A stretch of 64,000 bases of DNA, from contig OX359278.1 in the NCBI GenBank assembly GCA_947179155.2, forward strand, positions 28,834,773 to 28,898,772, in the 5' to 3' direction. The DNA is from Hedera helix. Taxonomy: Eukaryota > Streptophyta > Magnoliopsida > Apiales > Araliaceae. Below the pieces are notes generated by a model. The model was not told the DNA's origin, did no database searches, and was given only the letters and a program-made list of their open reading frames with translations. Made by a program: the position numbers and the translations under genes. Positions 1 to 11,463 of the stretch are shown here, piece by piece; within the stretch, counting starts at the first letter, position 1; the number at the start of each line of letters is the position of its first letter.

Positions 1-1114
1 TCATTTGGTCATTCCTCTAATTCCTCATCTTTCAATCGGCAGTGGTAGCAGTGCCATAGGCACGAGTGCCAGCTAGAAACTACTACTTTTAAATGTTGTT
101 TCAATCGACAGTGGTAGCTTTTAAATGGGTTGTGAATAGTTTAATGTGATGGTAGTTAACATATATTAGAAACTACATGACAAATCTGACTTTGGCAGTC
201 CAGAGGGATATAGAGTGAAGGGTTGTCTAAAGTTTTAAAGCTTATTATAGATTTAAAATTTTTGAATTTCTAAATCAAAATCAAACAAATTAAACTATTC
301 TTGCTTGGAAAGATAAAACAACTGATAAAGCCAAGGAACAACCTATACATGAGCTTTTGTAACCGTCTTATCTAATTACTGTTTGATAATAAGGATCAAT
401 ATTCAGGTATTGCAACTTATTAATTGCAAAACAAGGTATAATTTTAAGGTTTGCATTAAATAAATTAAATTGTATACGATTATATATGTACACCAATCGG
501 GCTTGATTACATAGTTGTGGTGGTCGGATGAGACGGAATGCAGCAGTTGCACACAGTGAAAGTATGTTATTTCGTCTGCGTAGTGTACTACAAATTATCC
601 TGGATAAGGTTAGATTCACTGCTTCGTTGATGTAACTTTTGGCATTTAATATATTTTCACTCTCATTATAAGTTTTCATCAATCATACTCTGTAATATGT
701 ATGTATGATCATATATTTTCAGTTATTTTCAAGTATACATTGAATGATACTTGGTGTAAGCTGTAAATAGTACAAAGTTGTTTCTCTATTTTCTGCTTGT
801 AAAATTAACTAATTATAAATGGTTATGATTATTTTGGGTATGGAATGATGGTTGTTTTGGTGATTATGATATTTATTGATGATTGTACGTTTTGTACACA
901 GGTTTATATTTTTCTGGATATCTATTTTTAAAGAAAACTCTGCCAATTTTTTTTTGAAATTAGTTGCAACTAGCTTGATGTTTTGGTGGTTGGATATGTG
1001 TTGATGATCGTGTATGTATTAATTATTGCAAAGAGTCCTTATGTAATGTATTACTTTTCGAATTTTAATCTAATTTTTCGTTTCGTCGTGCCTTCAGGCA
1101 CGGACAATTTCTAG
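1..1114 (+). mobile_element. Helitron-like element, 3' part (left end outside window)
   Basis: The right end has the classic Helitron terminus: a stem of six (CGTGCC, 1087-1092; GGCACG, 1097-1102) around a TTCA loop, then eight bases, then CTAG at 1111-1114, followed by a T as expected for insertion between A and T. No Rep/helicase coding sequence is visible, so this would be a non-autonomous copy or a fragment. The 5' TC end is not seen. The body is AT-rich and holds a short direct repeat (TTTCAATCGRCAGTGGTAGC near 32 and 99). The end is well supported; the extent to the left is inference. Confidence 0.55.
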
Positions 1115-3064
1115 TATATATATATATATTAGGGATAACTCGTGCATGAAGGCACGGTATAGTTAATATAACAGTTGATCACTGTATCCAATATTTTTAA
1201 ATTAAAAAATCTAAAACTGTTGTGGACTCTCAGTTCTATAATAGAATTGAGAGTCCAACCATTAATACAAACTTATAAAACTGAAAGTCCAACCATTAAT
1301 ACAAAAAGATTGATACTCAATTCAGTCATAGTTTCTTTTTTAGGCAAACATTAGTGTGCTATTCATTCCCAACTTAAAATTAGTTCTTGACAAGTTTGAA
1401 CAATTAATTGATTGACGATAACGGATTCAAATTTGTGTAATATAGTATTTTTTGGTATCTCACACACCTTTCCTTTATTGACAAAACGGAATGAGAAGTT
1501 TGACAGTATTTATTAGCCTCAAGTATCTTTAACCATCGATTAATATGATCTATGAACAGTTTTTTCTGTGAAAAAATAGTAGTACTGCAAGTCATTTGGT
1601 GGGATCCAATGAGGGAAAAAAAAGATGTAAAAATTCAAAAGAATGACTTTTTGCATATATACCCAAAAGTATAAAATGAACTCTCTAAGTCCAAACAAAA
1701 AAGTATTGTCATAACACCAACTAAATCGTATTACCGTAACATTTTTGTTTTATATTTTTTCTTGAAATTGGACAAAAGATTCACATACCATGAGTCAGAG
1801 CCTACTACAATAGTTGCTCTCGATATAGCCCGCAAAAATACCAAAGAGATGATACGTAATTGCCCGTGACTGAAGGCACGACGTAAATTAAAATTTAAAA
1901 AATACTCTATTACCTAAACACTCTTTGCAACACTCTTATCTCACTCATTGTCATATCTTATGTATTGATTTCGGATAATATAATCTTTATCCACTTCCAA
2001 ATTAAATTGTGAAGAAAACAATGAACGATACTTAGCAAAAATATATAGGGTGGGACAAAAGACAATAAAATACTCGCAACAAAAGTTTTTTTTTTTTTTG
2101 TAGCAGGACTTTATACTTGAAACAAATGATTAGGACTAGGTGAAATAGACTCAAAATATAGAGTCTTGTTATATATAACAAAATTTATATTGATATTAAA
2201 TATCGACGTGTGTAAATACATGAGAGAGAAAAAATAAAGTAGGGACACATATATTGTTGTTCTATCTAATTGTTTAGGATTCTATACTAGTTGCAATTTA
2301 AATTCGTAATGAAATTAATCGACACATAAATTATTTTCCTCAATAAGTCTTGATGCATATTATGACAGTTTTATTTCGATTTTAAATATCAATGTATATA
2401 TGTGGATATGAGATAAGAGAAAATAAAGTAAGAATCTATACATTGTCATTCTATCTTATCTCTCAAGATTTCACATTAATGACAATCTAAATTCGTCATT
2501 AAGGCTATATGTGCGCGGACCGAATGACAAACTTCGCTCACATTATAGGACTCTCTTATTTTACCGAGTCACCAAAAGACATTTTCTCTCTTCTCTTGAA
2601 TAAACCAATAGAGGTATCTAGGTGACTAATTGATTGAATTACAAATGGAGTTGGCTTTTCGACTTGAATCAGTAATTGACAACTTTCAAGACCATCTCCA
2701 ATTTTTATAAAATTAATTTGACATATAAATTATTTTTCCTAAAAAATTATTTTTCCTAACAAATTTATATTAAATATTTACGTATGACACTTACTGTTTT
2801 TAAAGTAACGATAAACATCGGTGTTCGGTGTCATTATTGTGCAAATGCTAGTTTTCTGTTGTATTCGTTCAAAGTAAAAAAAAATAAATTCTATCTAGAG
2901 TCGTACGAATCTTTTTTCCTTTTTTTTCTTTTATTTTTTTTGCTTCACCTTTAGCTTTCTTGCAGTTCAATTTAGACTCCATTTGTTAAAAACCGTTTTA
3001 TTTATTTGGTTAAGGGATGCGTTGGACGTTCATTCATATATTTCCCATGATCTTTGAACTCCAA
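1115..3064. other. AT-rich intergenic DNA with Helitron-like motifs
   Basis: No coding sequence is recognisable. A short (TA)n tract follows the Helitron end. GAAGGCACG motifs resembling the Helitron hairpin arm recur near 1153-1163 and 1869-1880, so one or two further degenerate Helitron ends may lie here. A direct repeat of the phrase GAGAGTCCAACCATTAATAC / GAAAGTCCAACCATTAATAC occurs near 1250-1300. I see nothing else. Confidence 0.4.
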
Positions 3065-3423
3065 GGTCACGTTTATTAATAAAAAATATATTTATAATTA
3101 AAATATTTATTTTAATTTAATACTATTCTATACTATTTAATTTTTTGACGAGAAACTACTAATTAATGTTGAACTATTAGTCTTAAAAAGTCATTTAATA
3201 ACTTAAAATGAGAGAGAATATTACTTTCACATTCACATTCATTATGAGATTATATAATCCCTCATAAATAGCTTTAAAAATAATAAATAAATAAAACTAG
3301 TCTATAAGTTTATTTGAAGAACTATTAATTAATCTCTCATTATGGGATAAAATAATTTGAAATAGTATTAAATTAATATAAATAATCTAATTTTAAATAT
3401 ATTTTTTTACAAATAAATATTGC
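3065..3423. mobile_element. MITE with long imperfect TIRs, copy 1
   Basis: The left flank (about 3070-3140) and the reverse complement of the right flank (about 3355-3423) match over roughly 60 bp, including AAAAAATATATTTA and TTAATTTAATACTATT. The interior has AGTCATTTAATAACTTAAAATGAG and a stretch about 50 bp further on ending in CTCATAAATAGC. The same interior and ends recur at 10098-10409 inside a carboxylesterase fragment, so this is a dispersed family and not a chance palindrome. Exact ends and target duplication are unclear. The superfamily is not assigned. Confidence 0.6.
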
Positions 3424-3884
3424 AGTGTACGTAGATAAATGTGTGATTACCCAACCAACGGGTCTATATCCCCCTATTCTTATTCGTTATGAATTTATGA
3501 ACGTTTTCTACTACCTAGTTTAATTTTTTTTATATTTTAAAATTAATTTATAATCTTTTCAAATTTAAAATAAAATAAATAAATTTAATTTTGATCAATA
3601 CCATAATAGATAATTATAATAGAATTTTTAATTTTTTGGTGTATTTTGCTCATCATTGTGCTTTTTGTTATATTTTGGAACTGAAGGACCACAAAATATG
3701 TTGTTTTAAAAATCAAAATACTTGCCTTCTCATTTTTTAAAAATAAATAATCTTATATTTTGAAACATAGAGAATATAAAATTTAAAATTTTGTACATTA
3801 TTTTTAGAAAATTGATAATGAAATTATTTTCCTTTTTCTTTGATAGAAGGGTCGAGTACGTAGATATACTTCTTAATTTAGTAT
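3424..3884. other. AT-rich spacer
   Basis: No gene or clear element is recognisable between the MITE and the promoter relic of carboxylesterase copy A. It is composed of A/T-rich low-complexity sequence. Confidence 0.4.
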
Positions 3885-4102
3885 CTATTACATCCATTGA
3901 AATTTGTTGGAGATTACTTTGAAAAGCAAGTAAAGTTTCTTCCATATATTTTTCAAAGTAATAAATGACTTGAAATCTCTTATCCCCACCCGCACTACTA
4001 TACAAAGGGACCAAACATCATTCTCAAGTACACAATTGATCACACCTCAAAGCTTCAAAACTAAACCCCCTATAAACCCTGATCTTTTTCTTCATCAACA
4101 CA
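3885..4102 (+). promoter_or_regulatory. Decayed promoter and leader of carboxylesterase copy A
   Basis: This stretch aligns with the 5' flank of the intact gene at about 24420-24652. Shared phrases include GTTTGTTGGAGA-type sequence, TTCTTCCAT/TTCTTTCAT, CATCATTCTCA and CTTCATCAACACAATGG. The TATA box of the intact copy (TATAAAA) corresponds here to TATACAAAG near 3999-4007, so the core promoter has probably decayed. Confidence 0.55.
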
Positions 4103-4263
4103 ATGGTATCAGAAAAGAAAATAGTTGAGAAGTCTCTGAATGGCTTAGAGTCTTCGACGATGGCTCGGTCGACAGAACCTGGACTGGGCCACCGAAAGTC
4201 AAGTTCATGACGGAACCAGTGTCACCTCACGAAGATTTCATTAATGAAATTGCCACACATGAT

Positions 4264-5146
4264 TAGACCTGGCAATGTGATTTATAAATTAACGAGTTAA
4301 CCTAAATTAACTAAAATTATTTAAACTGATTAGCTATATTAAATTATTTGAGTTGATTACAATTTAAATATATATATATATATATATTTTAAAAGAAATA
4401 GGCCCAAACCAGTTAAGTTGTTTTGGACCATTTTTTCTTTCAGTTCCAACGCCTCTCGGCTTTCTCTTCTAACAGGACTAATAAGAAGTGTGATATTTAC
4501 ATGATATAAATCTATTTACATAAAATAACATTTAAAGTTTCATATCATTTTATAATTGAGAATTAAAATATATTATTTATTTAAAAATTAATCAAAAATA
4601 AATAAACTTCTAATTTTGAACAGATGTATAATACTCTCTTTGTTACAATTTATCATATCATTATTGACTTTTTAAAAGTCAAATTGAGATACTTTCAATT
4701 AGATTAGTTTAGTAAATGTAATGATTAATATTTTAAACAATTTAAATTTTAAATAAATTTATATCAATTTTTTATTTAAAAATATTTTAAATTACTTTTT
4801 AAAAAATCAATTAACGATCTTAGAAAACAGAGGAGGGAGTATTTATGTCAAACCATGGGAGGAAATGTTAGGTAGTTTGTTTACAATAATGTTGGTATTA
4901 GTTACGCAATACATGAACAAATTAGACACAAAACTGATTCAACAGTACACTCAAAATTTAGGGAGAGAAAAAGATATGGGTGTAAAATTTAAAATATGGG
5001 TTGACTTATATTTAACACATAGCTATATTGGTTCTAACCTACACAACTCATATTAAAAATAGGTAATATGATTTTAGTTCTTAAATGAAATCTTAACCAA
5101 ATTTTGTAAACCAAAACCAACTCATAACTATATTTTGTCAGGTCTA
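4264..5146. mobile_element. Non-autonomous hAT-type element in copy A
   Basis: The 883-bp insertion is flanked by a perfect 8-bp target duplication, CACATGAT (4256-4263 and 5147-5154). Its ends are inverted: TAGACCTGGCAA at the left and TTGTCAGGTCTA at the right, 11 of 12 matching. The empty site is confirmed by the intact paralogue, where the coding sequence runs straight through. An 8-bp duplication with short TIRs fits the hAT superfamily. No transposase coding is visible; a 63-codon ORF at 4865-5056 has no recognisable domain. A short (TA)n tract lies near 4370-4387. Confidence 0.85.
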
Positions 5147-5874
5147 CACATGATGTACCGATAGATACGGACTCTGATCTCAGAGTCCCTATCTACCTGC
5201 TTGAAAAGAAGTTAATAGACTCAAAAAAATTACCCATTATTCTTCATTTCCACGGCAACGGTTTTTGTATAAGCCAAGTCGATTCGTTCATGTATTACAC
5301 TGTGTACACTCGACTAGCACGTGTCACACGTGCCATTGTTGTTTTTATGTACCTCCGTCATGCTCCCAAGCACCGTGAAAGACTCCACAACACGCTTGCG
5401 TCAATTAGTCGTCGTCTGAATCGTTTTAGCACAAGTTGTATGGAAACACCAACGACACCTTAACCCATTACTTATATGTAAGCAAGAATCTTAACTAGTA
5501 CAATCAACGATTGATATGGTAGAATAACGCCACAAAGCAACTTTGGATTAATACTTGATAAGGCAAGAGTTGAACGCCACAAAAAATATGATAAGTTCAA
5601 CTAGTTCTAAGAACCAAATATCAAATACTTCTCACAAGAAAACTAGAAAGAAATAATATTATTGAATGAATTGATGAATAAACTCTTTGAGTTGGTCCCC
5701 TATTTATAGTAATACACGAAAGAATCTACAATCCTTAATACTTGTTAACCCTAGCAACAATCCTAATGGAACTACTTCTTGTTACCTTTTCTTAAATTTT
5801 CGTGAGTTTTAGTCTATACTGGAATACAAAACACGGCAAAAATATAGGCGCATCACTTGAGTTTACCGAGCTTA

Positions 5875-6113
5875 GGTGCTGTTTGTTTGTGTCTTAATGG
5901 CTCTTAATGGACAACCTCTTAATCGCTAAGAGGAACAAAGTTGTTTGTTTTTTTTTTTGTTACATCTGAATGCCTCTAAATGGTTGAGATACAAAATCAA
6001 ATCTAAACCATTAAGAGGAGCATCTTAATGAACTTGGACAAAAATATCCTCTTCAATATTAACAAATTCCTTTTATATCCAACACTCAATATTATTATTA
6101 TTATTATAATAAT

Positions 6114-6147
<34 letters not shown>

Positions 6148-6458
6148 ATAATAATAATAATAATAATTATTATTATTATTATTATTATTATAATTATTAT
6201 TATCATAATTTTTATAATAATAATAATAATAATAATAATTATTATTATTATTATTATTAGTACTATTTTTAATATAATTATTATTATTTTTATAATAATA
6301 ATAATTATTATTATTATAATTAATATTATTATTACTATAATTATTATTATTAATTATAATTATTATTAGTATAATTATTATTGTAATAATTATTATTTTT
6401 ATTATTATTAATATTATAATAATAATAATAATTATTATTAGTATTATTATTAGCATTA

Positions 6459-6519
<61 letters not shown>

Positions 6520-6520
6520 G

Positions 6521-6551
<31 letters not shown>

Positions 6552-7293
6552 GTAGTAGTAGTAGTAGTAGTAGTACTATTTTTAATATAATTATTATTAT
6601 TTTTATAATAATAATAATTATTATTAATTATAATTATTATTAGTATAATTATTATTATAATAATAATTATTTTTATTAATATTAATATTATAATTATTAA
6701 TAATAATAATAATTATAGTAATAATAATTATTATTAATAATAATTATAATTATTATAATTAATATTATTATTACTATAATTATTATTATTAATTATAATT
6801 ATTATTAGTATAATTATTATTATTATAATTATTATTATTTTTATTAATATTAATATTATAATAATAATTATTATTATTATAATAATTATAATTATGATTA
6901 TTATTATTATTATAATTATTATTATCATAATTTTTATTATAATAATTATTATTATTAGTATTATTATTAGCACTATCATTAATATTATAATTATTATTTT
7001 TATAATAATAATAATTATTATTATTTTTATAATAATAATTATTATTTTTAAAATAATTATTATTGTTATAATTAATATTATTATTATTATTATTATAATT
7101 ATTATTATTATTATTATTATAATGTTCAACTGTTCATAGGGTTAAAATGGTAAAATACTGTTATTCAGACATCTGAAAAAATTGATTATCAAACAACATT
7201 TTTTCATTCAGATACAATTCTATTCAGATGTTCTATATTATTCAGATGTCTAAATTATTCAGATCTTAATACAGAATTTTATCAAACAGCACC
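5875..7293. mobile_element. Tourist-like (PIF/Harbinger) MITE nested in the LTR insertion
   Basis: The ends are a perfect 11-bp inverted repeat, GGTGCTGTTTG (5875-5885) and CAAACAGCACC (7283-7293). They are flanked by a TTA duplication (5872-5874 and 7294-7296), the diagnostic target of PIF/Harbinger elements. Subterminal ACATCTGAAT motifs occur in both arms. The interior is almost entirely ATT/AAT repeat, which accounts for the large size (1,419 bp) compared with ordinary Tourist MITEs. Confidence 0.85.
6089..7122. repeat. Kilobase ATT/AAT trinucleotide tract with strand switching
   Basis: About 1.03 kb consists almost only of ATT, AAT, TAA and TTA triplets. Blocks of (ATT)n alternate with blocks of (AAT)n, so many junctions (for example AATAATTATTATT) are themselves palindromic. 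A small AGT block lies near 6550-6573. Long segments repeat internally, such as the phrase around TAATTATTATTATTTTTATA near 6280, 6590 and 6990. Ile- or Asn/Tyr-rich open frames here are trivial translations of the repeat. Confidence 0.95.
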
Positions 7294-8526
7294 TTAGACT
7301 TGTTTGCCGCGACTTTTCCCTCTTTTCCTACAATTTAAGCACTATTTTCAGTTCCAACAAATAATTGTCGTGAGTTAGCTTTAAGTCCCCTTGCTCGTGC
7401 TAAGAGTTGAACCTTGAACCTCCTAGAAAATAGTCTTCACACTTGGATTGTTGAATTCCGTTGTTTTTAATGAGGTTTGATCCGTGAACCTCCTAAAATT
7501 TAGCCTTCCCTAACCATGCCTAAAATTTAAGTTGTTCTCCTTAATTTGTCGTGAATTACTTAGCTCCAAGTCGCGGAAATCTTCTTTTACCGAGGTCTAT
7601 TGTGTAACTCCTTAAGCTTTGTCGTGGATTCCTCAATTGGGCTGGCCCAATTCCTTTCTTTGAAGCTACTGAGCAAAGGTCCTTCTTTAATTGCGGAATT
7701 TAGTAGCCCAATTGGCCTCCCTTGTTTGTTTGCCCCCTACAGCTTGGATCATATGAATTGAACTTGGACTAGCTGCTAGCTTGAAGTTCCTTGTCGAATT
7801 TTCCGCCCAAATTTCCTTGATTAGTCCATTTAAGTTCTACTTGACTCTTTTAGCCATTTCTCTTGTAATTGGACCAACTAGAACTTGGATTGCATCTCCC
7901 CAAACATTATCATTCCTTATATCAGCTTCCTTGCCTCCTTTTGAATCTCCATCCTCTCCAAGAGTTGGTTTAGCCATGTTCTCATCACACCACCTCCCAG
8001 CCTCTTGCAACGACGACGGCTACTCTGCCCTCCAATGGCTCCAGTCCTTAACTAAAGGAAGCTCACACGAACCATGGCTTAACACTCATGCAGAATTTAT
8101 CCGTGTGTTTCTCATAGGAGACAGCTCTGGTGGAAACCTTGTCCACAAGGTGGCGACACGGGTTGGGAAAGAAAATCTCACTCCATTGAGGTTGGTCGAA
8201 GGAATCCGTCGCCATTCTTAACTCTGGACATGTTGGACAAGCTCTTGAGCTTCGCGTTATCGGTGGGGTCCACCAAGGACCACCCGGTAATCTTGCCAAT
8301 GGGGATGGCAGCGCCGCCACTAAAGAGGCTGAAGTTGCAGCGATTCTTGTTGTGCGCGGCGAAGACTAACCTCATCAAATACACTATGAGTATTTTGAAG
8401 CCATGAAAAAGGTTGAGAAAGATGTGGAGCTGCTATTTAGTCCTGGAATGGGTTACAGTTTTTACCTAAATAAGATTGTTGTGGACATTGATCCACAAAC
8501 TGTTGGAAAAATTCTCCAAAAAGTAG

Positions 8527-10006
8527 TTTTAAAGATTTAATAAAATAGGATCATCTTTATAGTTTTATACAAAACAACAATTATATATATACCATGTATT
8601 TATAGTATGAATTGTTATCTAATGCTTGGTTAGATTAACATGTTTGAATATTTGATAATTCTCAAGATCTTCCTTCATATGACCGTATGCTGAATTTGAA
8701 GTGTGGTCTTCAAAGAACCCTTCTGAAAAAATACGTTTACGTGTTTTTCCTATAAAAAAAGAGAGAGTATACAATGTTTGTGCTTTACTCTGATTTGGAA
8801 TAATAACCTTTTTTCACGTATCTGATCAATGATATATTTATATCCTTATTGATCATTATTTCTCTAATAAAACTGATTCATATTAGGTTATGATGGGGAT
8901 CCTAAAGAATTCTTATTCTAACTTAAATACTTATTTATATATTATTATCTAATAATACTATACTAAATAAATATTAATTACAATTAATTTCACTAAATAA
9001 TTATAATTGCACTTCAGTCCATGAATTAATTAAAATAAACCATTTATTAATAAACTGTAAATATTTTCTCTATAGATGTACATAAATATTTTAGTATTAA
9101 ATATAATCTCAATATATTTAAACTAATTTCATAAGTCTATAATTTATCTTCATTTGATCATAAATTGATTTAACAATTAAATCAATCATTTTAATAATAA
9201 ATATTAAAAGACTTGGCCAAGATTCTATGATAAATAATAAATTATCTTATGAAAAATCTTATAGATGTTTTGACAATAATAATGTTCCTAATATAATTAA
9301 ATATATTAATTAACATTCCAAGGTATTAATTAACACAATATAATTTCACTCGTTGGAATATTAAATTAATATATATAACAATATTAAGTCCATTATTATT
9401 TCAAAATTAAGAAACATTCATAAATTAGTATTTATGTGAAAATATTTTATAGATAAAATATTATCACATAATCCGTTTAATGCACATCATTAATGCACTA
9501 GTATTTTAATTAGAAGTCCAACTTACATGATCAAGATAAATCATCTCTATTAAAGCACTATAACCTACATAATAAAATCTCCAAATTATCATAGGTTATA
9601 AATTAGTATTTATGTGAAAATATTTTATAGATAAAATATTATCACATGATCCATTTAATGCACACCGTTAATGCATTAGTATTTTAATTAGAAGTCCAAC
9701 TTATACGATCAAGATAAATCATTTTTATTAAAGCATTATAACCTACATAATAATATCTCCAAATTATCATAGGTTATAAATTATTATATTTTTATTTATA
9801 TGCATTACATATAATTTATATCTTCTGTGTATAATACTTATTTATATACATAAATCATAATATATATAAATTTGAAGATTTATATAAACAAAATAAATGG
9901 CCATTTAATGAATGACGAATGGTGTATTTTTATTAATAAATAAATGTCTAGCATAACTAAACATTAAATAAATAAATAAATAAATAGAATTTTTATAAAA
10001 AAAATT
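8527..10006. other. AT-rich spacer between carboxylesterase copies A and B
   Basis: No coding sequence is recognised. The composition is strongly AT-rich. The segment contains the 178-bp tandem dimer listed separately. 8527-8900 has no match to the 3' flank of the intact gene, so copy A's own 3' untranslated region appears to be lost or replaced. Confidence 0.45.
9421..9776. repeat. 178-bp tandem dimer
   Basis: Unit 1 (9421-9598) and unit 2 (9599-9776) both start TAAATTAGTATTTATGTG and end TATCATAGGTTA with about a dozen differences. A third unit starts (TAAATTA at 9777) but diverges at once. The period is exactly 178 bp. No open frame is visible. Confidence 0.9.
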
Positions 10007-10797
10007 CAATGGGGGTGGTAGCGCCGCCATTAAAGAAGCTGAAGTTACAGGCATTCTTGTTGTGTGCAGTAGAGACTGACCTGATCAAAGACACTGGGGC
10101 TATGTTTGTTTACAAAAAATATATTTGAGATTGGACTATTTACATTAATTTAATACTACTTTATACTATTTAATCATTTGACAAGGGATTATAAATCCTT
10201 TAATGTTGGACTAATAGTTCTATAAAGCCATTTAATAGCTTAAAATGAGGAGGACTATTAATCCCAAATATTTTATGGGATTATATAATCCCACATAAAT
10301 AGCCTTATGAATGATTTAAAAAAAAATAGTCCTTACGACTATTTAATCCCTCATCATAGGATAAAATAGTTCGAAATAATATTAAATTAATATAAATAGT
10401 CAAATCTCAAGTATTTTGAAGCCATGAAAAAGTTTGAGAAAGATGTGGAGCTGTTGTTTAGTCCTGGAGTGGGTTACAGTATTTACCTGAATAAGATTGT
10501 TGTGGACATAAATCCACAAACAACTTCTCAAACTGAAGGACTCATTAAAGGAATTGGAGAATTCATCAAAAGGCATTAGAAATGAATTATTTGTTATGCA
10601 TTTACACTATTGCGTTTTGTACGACAATAATTTAGATTTTAGTTTATGAATTTGTCATGCATTAGACCTGATAATGTAATAAATGAGAAATTCATTGGGC
10701 AATTAATGTAGTTTAAAATTTTGATCTCCTTTTTATACTTTGTAAATTTGAAAATTAAAATTTAAAAGTTAAACAATAATTTAATACATGATCTAAC
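10007..10797 (+). pseudogene. HSR203J-like carboxylesterase, copy B (3' fragment)
   Basis: Only the last part of the gene survives. 10007-10097 matches codons around Met249-Thr277 of the intact gene, and 10410-10579 matches from Tyr281 to the stop (TAG, 10577-10579). The two blocks are separated by a MITE. The 3' flank to about 10797 also aligns with the 3' flank of the intact gene at 25661-25920, so this is a genomic duplicate and not a retrocopy. The last block is an open frame ending in EFIKRH. The catalytic His equivalent (His302) is Tyr in GVGYS, a change shared with copy A. It overlaps copy A in coding content, so A and B are separate gene copies. Confidence 0.88.
10098..10409. mobile_element. 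MITE with long imperfect TIRs, copy 2
   Basis: This is the same family as 3065-3423. The left arm holds GAGATTGGACTATTTACATT (about 10129-10148) and continues into TTAATACTACTTTATACTATTT; the reverse complement of the right arm reads GAGATTTGACTATTTATATT followed by a matching stretch. The interior phrases CATTTAATAGCTTAAAATGA and CCACATAAATAGC are also shared with copy 1. The right TIR lacks its outermost 25 or so bases, so the element is 3' truncated. The intact paralogue gives the empty site between the equivalents of Asp276-Thr277 and Tyr281. Confidence 0.75.
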
Positions 10798-11289
10798 TAG
10801 GACTGTAAAAGGATATTTTCGATTGCGGATACAGGTATATTTATATTCGTATTCAAAAATAAATTTTAATATCCAAATTTGTATCCGTATTCGTTAAATA
10901 ATATTTGAATATAGATATTATCCATATATATTTTGTTCAATATAATATGGATAAATATATCAAATATCGACACATATGCATCCGTATACACGCATCCATT
11001 CAAAATAAAATTTTAAAAGTTTTATTTTTTTTTTAATTTTTACACAATGTCAAATTAATAAACTAAAAAATATTCACTTAATCAACTTATTAGAAATGAT
11101 GTATAATCAACCAAATAAAATAATAAAAGTATATATAATATTCATATAATTTTTTTTAATTATATATCATAAAATAGCTTTACCCATAAAAGATGTATAA
11201 TCAGTTGATGTTAATACTTTCATATATTGCATACCTATATTAAATGAGAGAGTTATTCATGTATGTATGTATGTATATATGTATATATA
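10798..11289. mobile_element. Possible hAT-like subterminal region
   Basis: Right after the copy B homology ends, the sequence reads TAGGACTGTAAAAGGATATT and is rich in GGATAC/GTATCC/GTATTCG motifs in both orientations. That pattern is familiar from the subterminal regions of Ac-like hAT elements. A similar motif-rich stretch occurs at 19140-19400 on the far side of the inverted-repeat cluster. I could not find a matched terminus or target duplication, so the assignment is weak. Confidence 0.3.
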
Positions 11290-11463
11290 GGAACTGATCC
11301 ATTGACAATATTATAAAAAGTCATTTATCCTTATAATAGATCTCGGTTGTCTATTCTCAGATCTAATGGTTAGAAACACTCCCATCCGTAATTTAATATC
11401 TAGTATACTGCAGTTTAATACTGCAGACAGACGTAAATGTCCAAAATAACCCTTAATAAAAGG

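Larger units (their letters stand above)
5376..7987 (-). mobile_element. LTR-type insertion in copy A, decayed
   Basis: The insertion begins TG (5376) and ends CA (7987). It is flanked by a 5-bp duplication with one mismatch, CACCG (5371-5375) and CACCA (7988-7992), in register with CACCGCCTCC of the intact gene. These are LTR-retrotransposon boundaries. Without the nested Tourist element it is about 1.2 kb, so it could be a solo LTR or a deleted element. On the minus strand, 7978 back to about 7840 reads a short peptide with VGPITREMAKR, similar to the GP(I/M)TRxxAKR motif I recall from plant Ty3/gypsy polyproteins; this supports the minus orientation. Lineage is not assigned. Confidence 0.6.
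4103..8526 (+). pseudogene. HSR203J-like carboxylesterase, copy A (interrupted)
   Basis: This is a broken copy of the intact gene at 24653. Homology runs in three blocks: 4103-4263, 5147-5375 and 7988-8526. The ATG is kept, but a 1-nt deletion near codon 10 shifts the frame. A hAT element splits it at the codon equivalent to Asp54, and an LTR-type insertion splits it at the codon for His127. A deletion of about 65 nt removes the stretch between the equivalents of Ile199 and Pro220, and another of about 35 nt lies near the end. Relics of the oxyanion loop (HGNG instead of HGGG) and of the nucleophile motif GDSSGGN (8119-8139) are readable. The catalytic His302 of the intact gene is replaced by Tyr (GMGYSF), as in copy B. 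No functional product is expected. Confidence 0.9.

Noticed and set aside
6003..7139. Several long Ile-rich or Asn/Tyr-rich open frames on both strands
   Set aside because: They are translations of the ATT/AAT repeat and have no other content.
8063..8384. Minus-strand open frames over carboxylesterase copy A
   Set aside because: They are antisense shadows of the plus-strand homology.
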